Assembly (NCBI GenBank): GCA_024734555.1
Contig: JANPWX010000028.1
Coordinates: 2,362,245 to 2,426,244, forward strand
Source: Trochalopteron elliotii
Taxonomy: Eukaryota > Chordata > Aves > Passeriformes > Leiothrichidae
Length of the DNA stretch: 64,000 nucleotides
Direction of reading: 5' to 3'
In this document: in pieces, positions 28,618-41,364 of the stretch
Layout: each line of letters opens with the position of its first letter
How positions within the stretch are numbered: position 1 is the stretch's first letter
Made by a program: the position numbers and the translations under genes
Notes under the pieces: model-generated
Database searches by the model: none
The model's input: the letters and a program-made list of their open reading frames with translations, nothing else
What the model was told of the DNA's origin: nothing

Positions 28618-28635
28618 TCCCGGGTTTTGGCACCA
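28618..28635 (-). promoter_or_regulatory. Primer-binding site, tRNA-Phe type
   Basis: Minus strand TGGTGCCAAAACCCGGGA begins two bases after the 5' LTR. It is complementary to the 3' end of tRNA-Phe at 17 of 18 positions (one A in place of G). Exogenous alpharetroviruses use tRNA-Trp, so this is a different primer. Confidence 0.85.
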
Positions 28636-28637
28636 CT

Positions 28638-28887
28638 TGTTGCCTCATGTTTCGGAGGCATGACGACCTGGTTCAGCAACAACACGGCGGCCACCTTACA
28701 GGCCACTCGGACCAAGAGCATGCTGACACCAATGTGGTGGACAGCAAATGGCGTTCATTTCCGTTTTGCATCGGGTTGTATAACTTGGGCTGATTACGTC
28801 ACTTCCGCCTGTCAAACATGGGGAGGGGGGACCCTATCTTTCCCGTACGTTCCAGAATCTTCCGCACGCAATTCCCTGTCTACCACA
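28638..28887 (-). repeat. 5' LTR of the provirus (250 bp)
   Basis: Same structure as the 3' LTR, starting TGTGGTAGACAGGG and ending GAGGCAACA on the minus strand. The CRE/ATF-type TGACGTAA is kept (28794-28801), as are the TATA-like TTATACAA and the R-region start GCCATTTGC. The right flank carries the second acatgg duplication (28888-28893). Confidence 0.96.
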
Positions 28888-28893
28888 ACATGG

Positions 28894-31800
28894 CCTTGAA
28901 TATTTGCCCTGGTAATAAAAATAAAAAAGGGGGCAGTCAAAGAGGTTTATCCAAATGTACATTGTCTGAACAATATTTTAGTGGAGTTTAGTCCCAGCAT
29001 TTATGTCTTTCTGGCTCTGATGGGGTAAGAATTATATCCATGTTGTTGCTGGTATATGTTATGATATCCAGCAACTTCAATTACATTTTGAAGATATTTT
29101 TCTCTTTTGGAAGGTGTTAAGTCACTTAGGGCCGCTTCTGTTAAATCTGTACACCAGACATGAAGAGCTGAAATCAGCTGCATTCCCCATCTGCATGTAT
29201 TAGTCATTTTGCACATCCTTAGTATTGTTGACAACCATTAAAAAACTTTGGCAGGGATGACTGTTATTTGTAAATAGTCATGCAAAACAACTAATGATAA
29301 TGATGATTGCAGACCCTACTGACACAGACCAGATTATGCCCATATTTATACCAGCATCAATCAGATGTAACTCCTTTGAAGTCCATGTTGTTGCCTCTGA
29401 CTGACATGGATCTAGTTGAGAGCAAACTGCAATATTGAATTTGGACATAAACATATGGCTCCAAGTCTACTATCCTATTTCAGAATCTCTCAAATTTTTT
29501 TAAATAGCTTGCACCTGAACCTTAAACTTGTCACATTTCCTAGTACGTGTTACTTTATTTAAATTACGTTTCTGTAGATGATGAAGTATCCAAGCGATTT
29601 CTGTTGCATTCCTTCGAGCATAGTTGTTTAATTGTCACTTCTGTCTGACCTGTTATAGTGTTGCTGTAAGTTTTCCTCCCTTCTCTGTGGTTCATGGAAG
29701 GAATTTCGTTGCATGTTTCTACCCCAACAGTTCCTTGTTGTCTGCTTTATCCTTCTTTTTCTGTACTGATACTTTGGAGCTGTTTTCTCCCATCCCTCCT
29801 CCCTCAGACAAATGGGGATTTTTGCTGATTAGGGACAGTAATGTCTTTCTTGGATATGTGAAAATGAGAAGTTGTAGTATTTGGCTTGACTGGTTTTATT
29901 AGCAGTCCTGTACAGATTAAATGTGTGAACAGAAAGGGTTGTCTTACCCCAAAGAATGAGTAAGACAAATTGAACAAGACCAGAGCAGTAATGGTTTTGA
30001 TCAACAGGACTTGGAAATAAATGGTTTCATCTTAGGTAGTGTAAATGCCAGAAACCCTTTTGCAGTTTAGCGGAGAAATTATTATTTTACCCTTTGATAA
30101 AAAGCAGGTCAGGGCAATCTATATGGAACTAGAGAAGTTGTAGTTTGGCAGAGAGCAGGAAAAAAAGGAAAAGAGGCTTTAATGGCATAGTTTGGCACTT
30201 ATTTTCATGTAAGGTCAGAAATCATCCAGTTACTTCTGCCATATGACCCACCTCTGTGGTAAGACAGTGCTTCCCACTGAGTCTAGAATAGTAACTGTGC
30301 GTTTCATCACCAATTGCTTTTTAGATTTTTAAACCCTGCACACTTAAGTTGAAGACAGTCCTATTTTAAATTATATGAGTTATTCATAATATTAAATGAA
30401 TCAAGGCTAGAAACTGCGGTGTCTATCCTTAGAGACATTATTCAGCTTTCTTTATGCATTACAGTCTTTCATAATTACAGGATGAGGATCCCACGTCTCT
30501 GTTTAATTCAATCAGTTTTAATTGCCTTGAAACTGCAGAGCATATTTAACTCTATTTTCTACTGACTTAATCTAGAAATACCTGTACAGGGAAATGATTT
30601 CTAATAGTTAACAGCTCATAATTCTAATGTCAAAAAAAAAGTCATAATGAAATCCAATTTGTGCAAGGAATGGAGATCACATTTTTATCCTGGGGATAGT
30701 TAAATGTAGGAACAGTTTACCTGAGAACATGCTGGATTCTCATCACTTCCACTCTTCAAATCATAACTAGATTTCTTTGTAGAAGATGTACTGTAGCTCA
30801 ACAAAAATTGCTATCTTGATAGCAAAGCTACTGGATGAAGTCATACTGAAATTATCTTATTAATACCTTGCAGTTCTAAAATACCTGTTGTTGTTCAGTA
30901 ATAAGTAAGAATCACTGTTTGACTGGTCAAGAAGATATGCCAAAAATCCTTATCAGATTCAGAAACAAGTGGAGTGATGGATTCTTCAGGTATATTGAAT
31001 GCATTTGTGTGTATGTATATATGTTTATATATACATATAGCTGACATTATAAACAGTGTTCAAAAAATAAATATACAGGGATGGCTTTAAGTGATGGTCA
31101 TGCGATTTAAAGAAGTCACATTTGGATCCCATGAGTTCCCAACAGGTTTCCACAGTGTTCTGTGTACTGCTGGCAGGTGCTGATCTAGAGATAGGCATGT
31201 ACCAAGCAACACATTCAAGAGGTTTAAATAAGTGTTTGAGGCAATGTTCACCTTGCCATAAGGCCTTTAGCTGCTTATCTTGGGGTGGAAGCTTGATCAG
31301 TTACAAAAGTAATAAATCTCTCCCCAGATTGCTAATAGTAATTTCTGACATTAAATATACTGAATATGTACTCTACCAGCCAGTGAACAAGTCCTACTGT
31401 GGCCATATAATTGTAAAATGTGCCATACTTTTACATGTGGAGACATCAATTTCTGTGCATCACCTGCCCATTTGTTGAACTAGTATCACTAGCCAGAGAA
31501 GCAGTGTTGCATAAGTCAGTGCAGTATCCAGACCCATGTTTCATTGCTGTCAAGCATGAGAAGGTTGAAGAGAACTGTATTCAAGGTGTGAATAATCAAA
31601 GCTGCCCAAAATTAGATCATACTTTAGAGATACCCTGTGCTACTAATTTTATAAGAGCCAAACCCCATACTCACCTGTCACTTTGCCTAAATTTATTCCG
31701 AACTGCAAGAGATTTTTTTCCTTCTACATACTTTTATCTTTTAGTTTGACTGTCTGTGCAGTTACAGAATGTTCTAGGTATTTTTTGCTGGACTAGGTTT

Positions 31801-34800
31801 CAGGTATTGGTTCCCATTCAGATTCTAATGCTGCTTTCAGTGTGGAACTGCTGTCTGCAGCACTGCAGTCACCCACTTGCAGCTGTCTTTAGATAAAGTA
31901 GCTCGTTGTGGTATTTATTATTGCTTCTCTTTTTCTTTACCCAATCAATTTTCTTCATCCCAGCAAAAAATATCTAGGTGCATTGTTTAATTTTAGTATA
32001 GAGTGCATCTTTCTATACTCTCTTTTGACTAAAGATTTTCTTCACCACAGAATACCTGAAAATCCTTTGGGTCACCACCAAGAGGAGTGCTTAACACTCA
32101 TGCAATCTGTGTGGGTCTGGGAAATGTAGGATGGGTTCAGCATTTCTGTGGCCCACTCAAAAAAGACAGCTAGGTTGCGGCAGTGTTGTACATTCTGACT
32201 TTTATATAAAAGATTGTTTCAAATACATATATGACAAGCTTCTGCCTAAGTTTAATTTATTTGAACAGGATACCTTTTAACAGGTTTTCAGTGGCACCCT
32301 TAAGCAGCACAGGCATTTAATGTAGAAATACAGCTTCACTAAAACACAGGATTTAGACTAATTTAGGCAGCCTGGATCTCACTGAAAGCCAGAAATAATA
32401 ATTCACATTTTTATCCCTTTCATCTTTCTCTATATTTAAATAAATGTATTTAAATAAATATTTAGATAAAAGTCTATTAGAAATAGCATAAATTGAGAAT
32501 TGTCTTACTGGTTTGTAATTTTTCATATATACCATTAGGTGGCAGGGAACAATAAAGATTTACTTGATGAAATACATATGTTGAAATACAGATCTAACAG
32601 ATTGTTCTCTCCACCCTTTTTGAATCAGATTTCCTACTGTGAACTGTCAAGAACTTTGTTTAGCTAATTATTAAATTACTTACCAACAGGGCTCATTGCT
32701 TTCATCAAAACTGCTTCAGATTTCATTTTTGTGCAATCCTTTTGTGAAATAAGGAAAGAAAAACAACAAAAAAACAAGGCATACTCATCCCACTGGAAGT
32801 TCCTTAAAAATTACACATCAGCCCTCTTATGTATCTACTTCTAACCTCTGCTTCTGGTCAGGCTAAATCTGACTAATGGAAGTAGCCCCCAGGCCAGTCT
32901 AATTCAGTAAGCATTGGTGGAAGGCAAGAAAGTTTATTATTCTTTCAAGAGCCTTGGTTGTAAGGGCTATGCTTTTGTCTGGGTCTGGCTATAAATAGGG
33001 GCCTTTTACGTAGCATAGGTACAAAAGGATTGAACTGACAAGGCTTAGACACCCAGGCTGACAGACAGATGTCTGCAAATAAAGAGATGGGGAATTTATA
33101 CTGCTAGCAACTTTTATGTCTCTAAACCTAGCTGGCTGCTGATTCTAGAGTTGCAGTGGATGTCACTGGTGAGAGGGTAGGTGACAGGAATCACAGGGCA
33201 GGACTTGTCTGCTTGATAACTCACTCATGATTGATGTATGGGAAGTTAATTGCTCTACTAGTGACTCTGTAGGAGATAAGGAAATCTATGCTCAGCATTT
33301 CCCAGAGGTGTCAAATTAAATCTCTTGCAAGAGTAGCGCCTGAAAGATTTTTGTTCCCTCAAATTTATCAAGTGCTGTTGGTAGGAATTGTGCTACAGAC
33401 ATGGTCACATATGCTTAACTGGAAAGACCCAAAGCAGATTTTTCCACATATTTATGTAATAATCTAGTGCCAAATAAGTAACAATTCCAGAAAATACTGT
33501 ACAGCTGCAGTTTTCCATTCCCATTTGATAAGCTGACACCTGAAAGGAAGAGAAGCACAAGAGAGATATTTTGTTGATTTGTTATTGATTAGCCTGATAT
33601 GCAGAGAAATTCAGCTCAATGCAGTTTTAACATGGCAGTGACAGTAAAGTGAGTGACAGTAAAGAGATGGAAACCCATTATTCACAGAGAAATGTGTGGC
33701 AGCGACTTAATAGTGTGTCTCTTTTGTGTCAGGCAATTGCCTCTAGAAGGAGGCAGTCCTTTGTTCCTCCTGTTCAGCCCCGGCATTGCCTGAGAAAGCT
33801 GAGAGTCACTACACAAGCTATAACCTCACTGTTTGTGAAGTCTACATGTCTGCTTGAATTAGAATTCAATATTTTTAACCTTAGTATCTGAGTTTTAGTA
33901 ATTGTGTCATATCCACACAGTTCAGGCATAGGCAATCTTGTGGAGAAACTCTCTATTTGAAACAGGAATCTTCAATAATTAAAAATGCCAAAGCCAGTAA
34001 TAATGATTGTACCACAAGATGACTTAAGCAACAGATTCTATTAATTTGGATTGCAGAAAATCAGATTTCTTCCAAATATAAATACTCAATGTCTGTGCAC
34101 ATCACAGTCCCACGGTCACCATGGCTGTCAGCATAAAAGGTGAATCATCTTCAACAGCGATTTCTTTCCTTCACAAATAATAGCTACAGATTTCATAAAG
34201 CTACCAAGCAGGATTGAATCTAATGCAATGTGCTATCAGCTTTAGCATCTGAAAGTGGTATTGGTACTCCCAATGGATCAGTCTATCTGTCAATGTATAG
34301 ATCACCCTACCCTGTTTCTACTTTCTACCTGTGTAGATCACAGGCCTCCCAGGAAAGATGCAACATAGCCCTGGAGATCATGAGACAGGAGCTGAAGTGT
34401 GTTTCAATCAAAGGAGATTGAGCTTGGACCCTGTGTGAAATCAAACAAGCAGTATTTTTTCCAGTACACTGTGAGTTGTTCAATAATCAAAAATTGTTGT
34501 CTTTGAGAGACTGATGAAAAACAGGAATCACTAAGCATGTGTGTTTCTCAGAGGGAATTGTGTTCGGTGGGGCTGCCCAGGCTCTCCGAAGGACAGGCTG
34601 CTGGGAGCAGGTGGGTGCCATGCAATGCAATATGCAATGCAAACTGTGTGCACATTGCAATTTGTCCCTGAAGTCTGCAGCACACTGTGGGCCCTGGGGT
34701 GGATTGCACATGAACTGATCTGTATTTGCACATCCTGATGCTTCTGCTGGCTTTCACTAGCACAGAGCTTAACAGGACATGGGTTAATGCTGGGATTCAG

Positions 34801-36800
34801 TCAGAGGCAGTGGTGGTTTGCTTATCTTTGTATGAAAGGAAGGAACAACCATAACTATCAACCTGATCACTTATTGTGCCTTACATTTTTAAAACCACAG
34901 ATAAGTAGTACAAAGTGTTTGGATCTCCACAAAGCAAAGGTCTTTCCAGTCTGCATAATTCAAATGTGGGTTACCATATGCCTGAAGCTAGGAAACATCA
35001 TGTATACATTATCAGCCTGTTTTCCTTATGTTGTTCTTTACAGTTTTATCAGAGATGTCAAGACTTGCTTACTCAGCTGAGCCAAAATCCTGAATATTTG
35101 CTTTTGTACCTTTGGTCCTTTCATTGTTGTACTATCAGATGTGAAAGTTTGCTCAAGAAGAGGATGAATATGTTCTGAGATATTGTCATATTTTCAGAAT
35201 GTAAGGACCTAAACAAGCAGTCTTTCTGGATTCTCCACAGAATTTACAGTTGTTTGCAAGAGTGGGCACAACCACCTTTTTGGTTTCTCCTAAGCTGTGT
35301 CCAAGAGGACAAAGTTCAGCGCCTTTTGCAGGACTCTGTGTCTTCCATCTACTTTCTGAGGTGGAAATAATAAAAAAAAGAACTTGAAATATCATCTGTC
35401 TCAAGCCCCTTCTCTCCCCCCCCAAAAAAAACCTATTTGTGTTCTGTATAATCTCATTTTTAGAGAAAGCACCAAACAGTTTGGTTTTGTTTTTCTTAAA
35501 CTGGCTATATAATAAACTGTAGATTTGTACTTTCCAGTGCTTTCTTTTGAGAAGCCCGCAGTAAACTAAAACAGATTTCAGGATGCAAAAGCATTGGTCC
35601 AAACTAATTCAGATTAATGAATGAAAAGAGTTTCCTTTGAAAGAGGAGTCTAAGGTAGGATGGTAGAAGCAAGTTAGCTAGAGAAGTCAAAATATTCTGA
35701 AGGTCAGCAGAACAAAGTGTATTTCCTAGGCATATGATAACTTTGTGAACAGTTATGTTATCTAACATCTTTCTCTGTCTTCCTGATAGGCTTCTCATAT
35801 CACCCAGAAATGAGATTAGTGGAAAGAAAGAAGTGTGTTTTCCTAATGCACTTTCCTTAGCATGGCAAAAAGATGATAGCAAGAAGTAGGATGAGATAGA
35901 AAACAGGAGTGGTTTTGCTCAGCTCTGAAGATACTGGGATGATTTACATTGCAGTAGAAGAGTGCCTAGGGTTGTTTTCCTTCAAATGTGCCAGGAGGTG
36001 GTACAAGACCTACTGGTAGTTTCATATGTATTGTCAAAGCTACTGCCTACATCTTCACACATTCAGCTTCTTGTGAAAGACTGTTACAGGCAAGACCAAA
36101 GGAAAAATTACTCTTGCAAGCAGTGCTCTACCTACCCAAAACAAACAACAGCAAAGGTGGCTTGTGTAGCAATTTGTAGGAGGAGATTTTTCATCCTTTC
36201 TTTAAGGCTGGGATCTAGGAAACTAACCTGAAGGGTAAGAGGAAGAAGGATGCAGTTGCAAAATTAAAACAAAAAAAAAAAAAAAACAAAAGACTAACTG
36301 ATAGAGAAGAAAAAATCGAGAAATTAAATTGCAGTAATGGAAAGGGATGTGAAAAATCAGGCAGATGATGGAATGGCAAAAGAGAAAATTAGGGAAGACA
36401 GTTGCAACAGAGGAGAGGGAGATATGGTTGAGATAGCTAAGAGGTGGAGTCTCAGAGAAATGAAGCCTTATGTGATACTGACATAGGACAGGAAACAAAA
36501 TGGTCTCCAGGTAAAGGAGAGAATAGATGGAAGCAAATCTGAGATTCACCTCTCTGTCAAAGAGTTTCATCAAGCAGGTCAAGTGAGCATAATGTTAGCT
36601 CATCAGTCAAAAACAAGAGAGTGAGATGTGGACCAGAAGTTGCAAACTATGAGAGTAGAGATGGCAGATGGAGCTGCCAGGAGCAGATGGATAGGGGACA
36701 CTGCTGTTGTCTACAAACATCTTGGATATCCAACACCTTGAGTGGGAAAAGCAATTCTAATTGATACTGGTAGTAGAAGGAATGTGTGTATAATAAAATG
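28894..36800. other. Intergenic, no gene recognised
   Basis: Mostly AT-rich DNA with only short, shadow-type open frames. Noted within it: a microsatellite-like TA/CATA tract near 31005-31040, a strong TATA/AATAAA pair near 33.0 kb (listed separately), a TTGCAAT/ATGCAAT cluster at 34619-34660, and an A run at 36271-36286. I found no exon of the kinase TTK, the upstream neighbour of BCKDHB in mammals, but cannot exclude small exons by eye. Confidence 0.6.
32989..33083 (+). promoter_or_regulatory. TATA box followed by AATAAA, possible promoter or old LTR core
   Basis: CTATAAATAG (32989-32998) is a near-ideal TATA box and is followed 80 bases later by AATAAA (33078-33083). That spacing is typical of the U3-R core of an LTR, but I could not define LTR ends. 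A lone promoter of a noncoding transcript or chance are alternatives. Confidence 0.35.
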
Positions 36801-36815
36801 TTAGTAATCTAGAAT

Positions 36816-37015
36816 TGGAATTAGAAAGTTCTTAACCATCAGTCAGGAGGCTCTGTCCCATTATGTGCTGTCCTGTTAGGAACAGGCTATGCAAACACAT
36901 CCTAGATTATCTTCAGGTGGAGTTTGATAAGTTTGGGGATGCAATCATGTACACAATTGATATCCATGATGAGAGACTAGATTGGATGTTGTAGGAGGAC
37001 CTTCCTCGTCCCTGC
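36816..37015 (+). repeat. Possible ancient CR1-like fragment
   Basis: Phrases such as AGAAAGTTCTTAACCATCAG, GAACAGGCTATGCAAACAC and GACTAGATTGGATGTTG-TAGGAGG are reminiscent of very diverged CR1 3' ends. The match is weak and judged by eye only. Confidence 0.3.
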
Positions 37016-40000
37016 CCTGATCTTATTTTCCTAATAATGATGCTGTTGACTCATATGTATTGACCAGGACAGGTGCAGACAGACACACATTTGCCTCACT
37101 CACTTTCCAAGCCAACTGGATGCCACCCACTTCTGGAATCTGTGTAGCTGGAGTGGCCCAAGGCTGTACCCAAGTTGTTAAATCTGTGCAAATACATGAC
37201 TTTCAGATCTGAACTGGCTTGCTTTCACCTACACTTGGAGTGTGGGCGAGGGAGTCCACACCTATCCATACACCCTCAGAAGGCCGTGCAGAGCTCTCAT
37301 GTTTGGTGCCTCAGAGGAGTGTGAAAACTACATAAATTAGGGATGCAGCAGGTGATGTAGCAGGCCTGTGGGGACTCAAAATCCCGGAAGTATAGTAGCA
37401 ACATCTGCCAGTCCAGGGTGCCATAGCAGCATGGTCAGGAGCCACATGCAACATCTCTGTGGTCACTTCTATATGGCAATGTGGTCTTTTGTAGCAGACT
37501 AGTCTGATACACCACCAGCCTGTACCATGGCATGCTGGTGCCATGGAATGACATGGAATGACAACTTGCTCTTACATCTTTGGTTTCCCAGTTGAGTTCC
37601 TAGACAATGCTGCACAGTGGAGATGGTGTACTGTTCCTCCTGGTTGGAGTATCCCTTCCTGGTCTGTCATCGTACTTTGTGTCTTGCTCCCAGGAGCTGC
37701 ATTGCTCCTCAACAAATGTGCAACTCCCTGCCCATGCTGCAGTGGCCACACCCATCTACTGCATCAAGTTGTGTTCCAAGGCACTGATATTTGTATATTT
37801 GGAAGCAAACATTTGTCTGTTACAGGTGTATGGCAGATTACTTTTTATTGCTAATATCCTGGTAAGGAAAGATCATTGGACCATTCACTGTGTGGTCTTC
37901 TGCACAAACAAGACCTTTATTTTTCACACTAGATTTCCATTTTTCCCTCCTAGTAAAAATCTATGGTAATGAGTGTGTGTGGGTTGCACTGTTTCCGCTG
38001 TGATTGAAATGGGACCATTCCCACACTACTTGAAGCTTTGCATTCGTGGCTCCTGAGATTATTTGCAGATAGCTGTGGCCATGTCTTCCTTTGATGAAGA
38101 TGTTCTTATCTTAGGTGAGATGTGGAGTGCTTCATCTTGCAACATTTCTGCTACCCCCCCAGGCAGAGAAAGAGAGAGAGAACACAGGAAGAACGACAAC
38201 TTGTACTTTCAAAATCACAGCCTCATAAGGACAACAGTTGATAACAAGCCCAAGCAAAACCAAACTACTGACTCACCCTCCTCTCTCCTAGCCTACTGAG
38301 AAAGATTGAGGATTTCTGCACAAATAGTAACACTGGCTTCAATGAGACCCTTTTTTCTGTCATTAAAGGAATTGATGCTTTTTTAGACTATGCATTTATT
38401 GTAGAAACTTGTCTCCATTTTTTCCCCTGAGCCAGGCTGCTTTTATTAGCAGACTTGTGATAGAAAAGGGGCATATATTGCCTTATGTGCTTCTATTAAT
38501 ATGAAGTCAGGAGCTGCAGATTTCATGTACATGTACCCTAACAATAGTGCCCTGTCTGCAAATAAAATTATGTCTACGATTATGACTTGCAAGTGCTTTT
38601 TAGCAATAGTGAAATTTTAGGTTTTGAATGAAATGCCTTTGTTTCTACAAAAGAGATAAGAAAGGCATTCCACAGGAAAAACAAAAAACCCAGCCAAACA
38701 AAAAAAACCCCATAGAAATATTAATATAAATAGCATAGATAAGACATAGATTTATATATGTGATGTCCTATGTGTGCCTTCTTAGTCATTTATGGGCAGA
38801 TGAATAAAATCACAGAATTATCTTTGTTTTCAAGCCTATGTCAGGTTTTTGTTATCATGTTTAGCTGAAAGTTCAGACCCTACTGTTTAGGGGTCAGGAC
38901 TGCAAATCCAAGCATGTTTCTGACATTAATTAGAAGACATTAAAGTTAATATTGCAGGTGCAAACCGGATCCAGAACACTTCTGTATATGCCCTAGAGGG
39001 CATTAATCTAATTTTTTCCATGTAAAAGTTAGGCAATGAATCTCAAATGGTCAGGTGGGCTCCTTAGCTGTACCAATAGGCAGAAGTAAAGTACTTCATG
39101 GTGTGATTAATCCAAAACTGAGGCAGGTGTCTGGGAGAAGGGAGTCATATCTCCCTCAAAGCATATCCCTTTCCCTGCTCTAGAGAGCATGCAAGTGACT
39201 CTCTTGCAAGATAGATCCCACCACTGGGAATGTCATGTTACTTTTGCTACTGGATCATTGCCTTACTTGGTGCTTACTAAAGCTTGATCTTCAGTATCTT
39301 CTCTATTTATCCTTTCCCTGTAGTGTGTAGGCTTCTCCATTATTTTTCTGTGTGCTGCTCAATTTAGCGTAGAAAACACTGAATTTTTTAATTTTCAGTG
39401 GGATTCCGTCATGTTCTCAAGTACAGTATTTGTTAGCTCTTTACAAACACTGATTAAAATCTTCAAAGATGTGTCAGAAAAGGAAGACATTAATATCACT
39501 TCTTTATACAAAGGAGGAATTGAAACACCTAGATTAAAGTCGATGAAAGCTTCCTGAACTTCAGGTGTCCATAGACTGATTTTTCAGTGCTTACAGCACT
39601 ATACATCATTCTGGAAGTGTGAGACAGCCTGTTGTGAACTGGATTGCAACTGTGAGAGCTTTCTGACTTCTGCAAACCACCCTTTCCCAGGTCTTGTGTT
39701 TGCCACTGTGAAAAACTGTAACCTTTTACTCCAGTTAATGCTGTTAGTCATAGCCTTTTTATGGGACAATACCACTCTGGAATAATGCCACTTCAATTTA
39801 CATGGCTGGCCCACACTCTGTAAGGTGTCATTCAATCAATTTCACTGTAAGAGCATTGTTTTCCAGCACTGTAGATCCATTTTAGTTCAGGTTCTACAAT
39901 GATGATGCTGCAACAAAAGCAGCTGAGCCTTAGCTGACAGCAGCCTCCTCCATTGCACAGTCATGACAAATTCCCACAGCACACACAGGCCATTCTTTGC

Positions 40001-40705
40001 CCCAAGTAAGGCAGGGAGTCCTGAGGGGAAACCACAGGAGTTTGTAATCAGGCCATTAAATGAATTTATGATCATATTCAGAAAGAGGCTGGAGTGAGGT
40101 TTCACAAGCAATTTGAATTTACTTTTTCATTCTTGATTTTGCAAATGTAGGTTTCTTCTAACAATTTAAAAACATTGTCATACACTATTTTGAACAAGTC
40201 AGTAATGGGAGAGGAGAGGTCTCCCTGAGAGGAGAGGTCTGCCTGGGTCATCAGCAGCAGTAGGTGATTTATCTGGCACGCTTCCAGCAGCTAAGCTCAC
40301 ACTCTAGGTGATGGCAATACTGTCATCTCCTGGGTGCTAGAGGGGGATGGATACACAGGCTTCATTGATGGCTTTCACAGCTGGAGAAACAATGCTTCTG
40401 TTTTAGATCCCAGAAGCTAAAGAAAGTGGTGACAGACCTTTCCTTGTTGCTTCCCTCTCCATGTCTCTCCCTCTTTCTCTCTCTTTTTCTTTTTTTTCCT
40501 GGAGTAGGAATTTTCTGTTGCCATCCTCTTGCTTTCTGTTCATTTCTGCCTCTGCTTCTTCATTCCAATGCATTATTTCCATTGACTTCCAAAGGCTGTT
40601 TGGTGCTGTGCCTTTCCACCTTCCAAGGAGAGCTCCTGTTTTTGCTCCTAACCTCTGCTCACAGTCCCTCACCTCTCCCATTCCTGCCAGTTTCTTGTAT
40701 CTGCA

Positions 40706-41359
40706 TGTCCTGGTTTAGGACAAATTAGGGGAAGGTCTCCAGAAGGAGCCCCCCAGAAAACAAACCTCCACCACCTCTTCACCCCCCCAGCTCTGGGTTT
40801 GAGAAGGAATTCCTCGGAGGAGAAGTGGAAAAAACCTATTTATTAACAAATAAACAAAGACACTCCCCAACACAAGGGAAAAGAAAAATACTCAAGCAAT
40901 TGCTGTGAGGGGAGGGCGCAGAGCTTCTGTCTTCAGGCGTCGAGGACCCCCAGATATTCCCAGGTCAGGTCCGNNNNNNNNNNNNNNNNNNNNNNNNNNN
41001 NNNNNNNNNNNNNNNNNNNNNNNNNNNNNNNNNNNNNNNNNNNNNNNNNNNNNNNNNNNNNNNNNNNNNNNNGGAAGAGAGAGAGAAGGGAGGGAAAAAA
41101 AAAAAAAGGGGACAAAAACAAAAGCAAAAGCAAAACAAAAACAAAGCCAGAAGCAAAGTAAAGCAAAGCTAGTAGTAAAGCAAAGCAAAGCAAAGCCTGC
41201 AGCCAAGCCGAGCTAGCAGCCAAAAGCCAAAAGCACAAGTAGCCCCACCACCGCAAACACCCCACCGAGGGCGGGGGGGGGCAGCTGTCAGACATAACAG
41301 TGCAGTACATAGAGATAAAGCTGCACGATTGGGGTAGGAGGCGCCGTCAACCCAGGACA
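40706..41359 (-). mobile_element. Solo LTR with terminal inverted repeats and 5-bp duplication
   Basis: On the minus strand the element starts TGTCCTGGGTTGACGGCG and ends CTAAACCAGGACA, with 8-bp inverted ends TGTCCTGG/CCAGGACA. It is flanked by ctgca on both sides (40701-40705 and 41360-41364). On the minus strand AATAAA occurs near the end (from TTTGTTAATAAATAGG around 40838-40853). The middle is a purine-rich AAAGC/AAAACA low-complexity expansion interrupted by a 99-base gap. A 5-bp duplication suits ERVL or ERV1 type elements. No internal genes are attached. Confidence 0.88.
40974..41072. other. Assembly gap, 99 N
   Basis: Ninety-nine undetermined bases inside the low-complexity, strongly purine-rich centre of the solo LTR. 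Long frames that cross it are artefacts. Confidence 1.
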
Positions 41360-41364
41360 CTGCA

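Larger units (their letters stand above)
21673..28887 (-). mobile_element. Defective alpharetrovirus-like provirus with a gamma-type env
   Basis: A provirus with both LTRs, read on the minus strand (5' LTR at right). It is flanked by the 6-bp duplication acatgg (21667-21672 and 28888-28893). The order is 5' LTR, primer-binding site, leader, gag, pro, slippery site, pol (RT and RNase H), env, polypurine tract, 3' LTR. Gag, the frameshift signal, the R region and the splice plan are alpharetrovirus-like. Env carries the covalent SU-TM motifs of gamma-type envelopes. Damage: gag and pol frameshifts, no integrase, and one stop in env. It cannot make a complete set of proteins as read. Insertion lies about 2.4 kb upstream of the BCKDHB CpG-island gap and in the same sense. 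Confidence 0.96.

Noticed and set aside
40892..41310. Phenylalanine/leucine-rich and lysine-rich frames around 41 kb
   Set aside because: They cross a gap and translate the purine-rich low-complexity core of an LTR.
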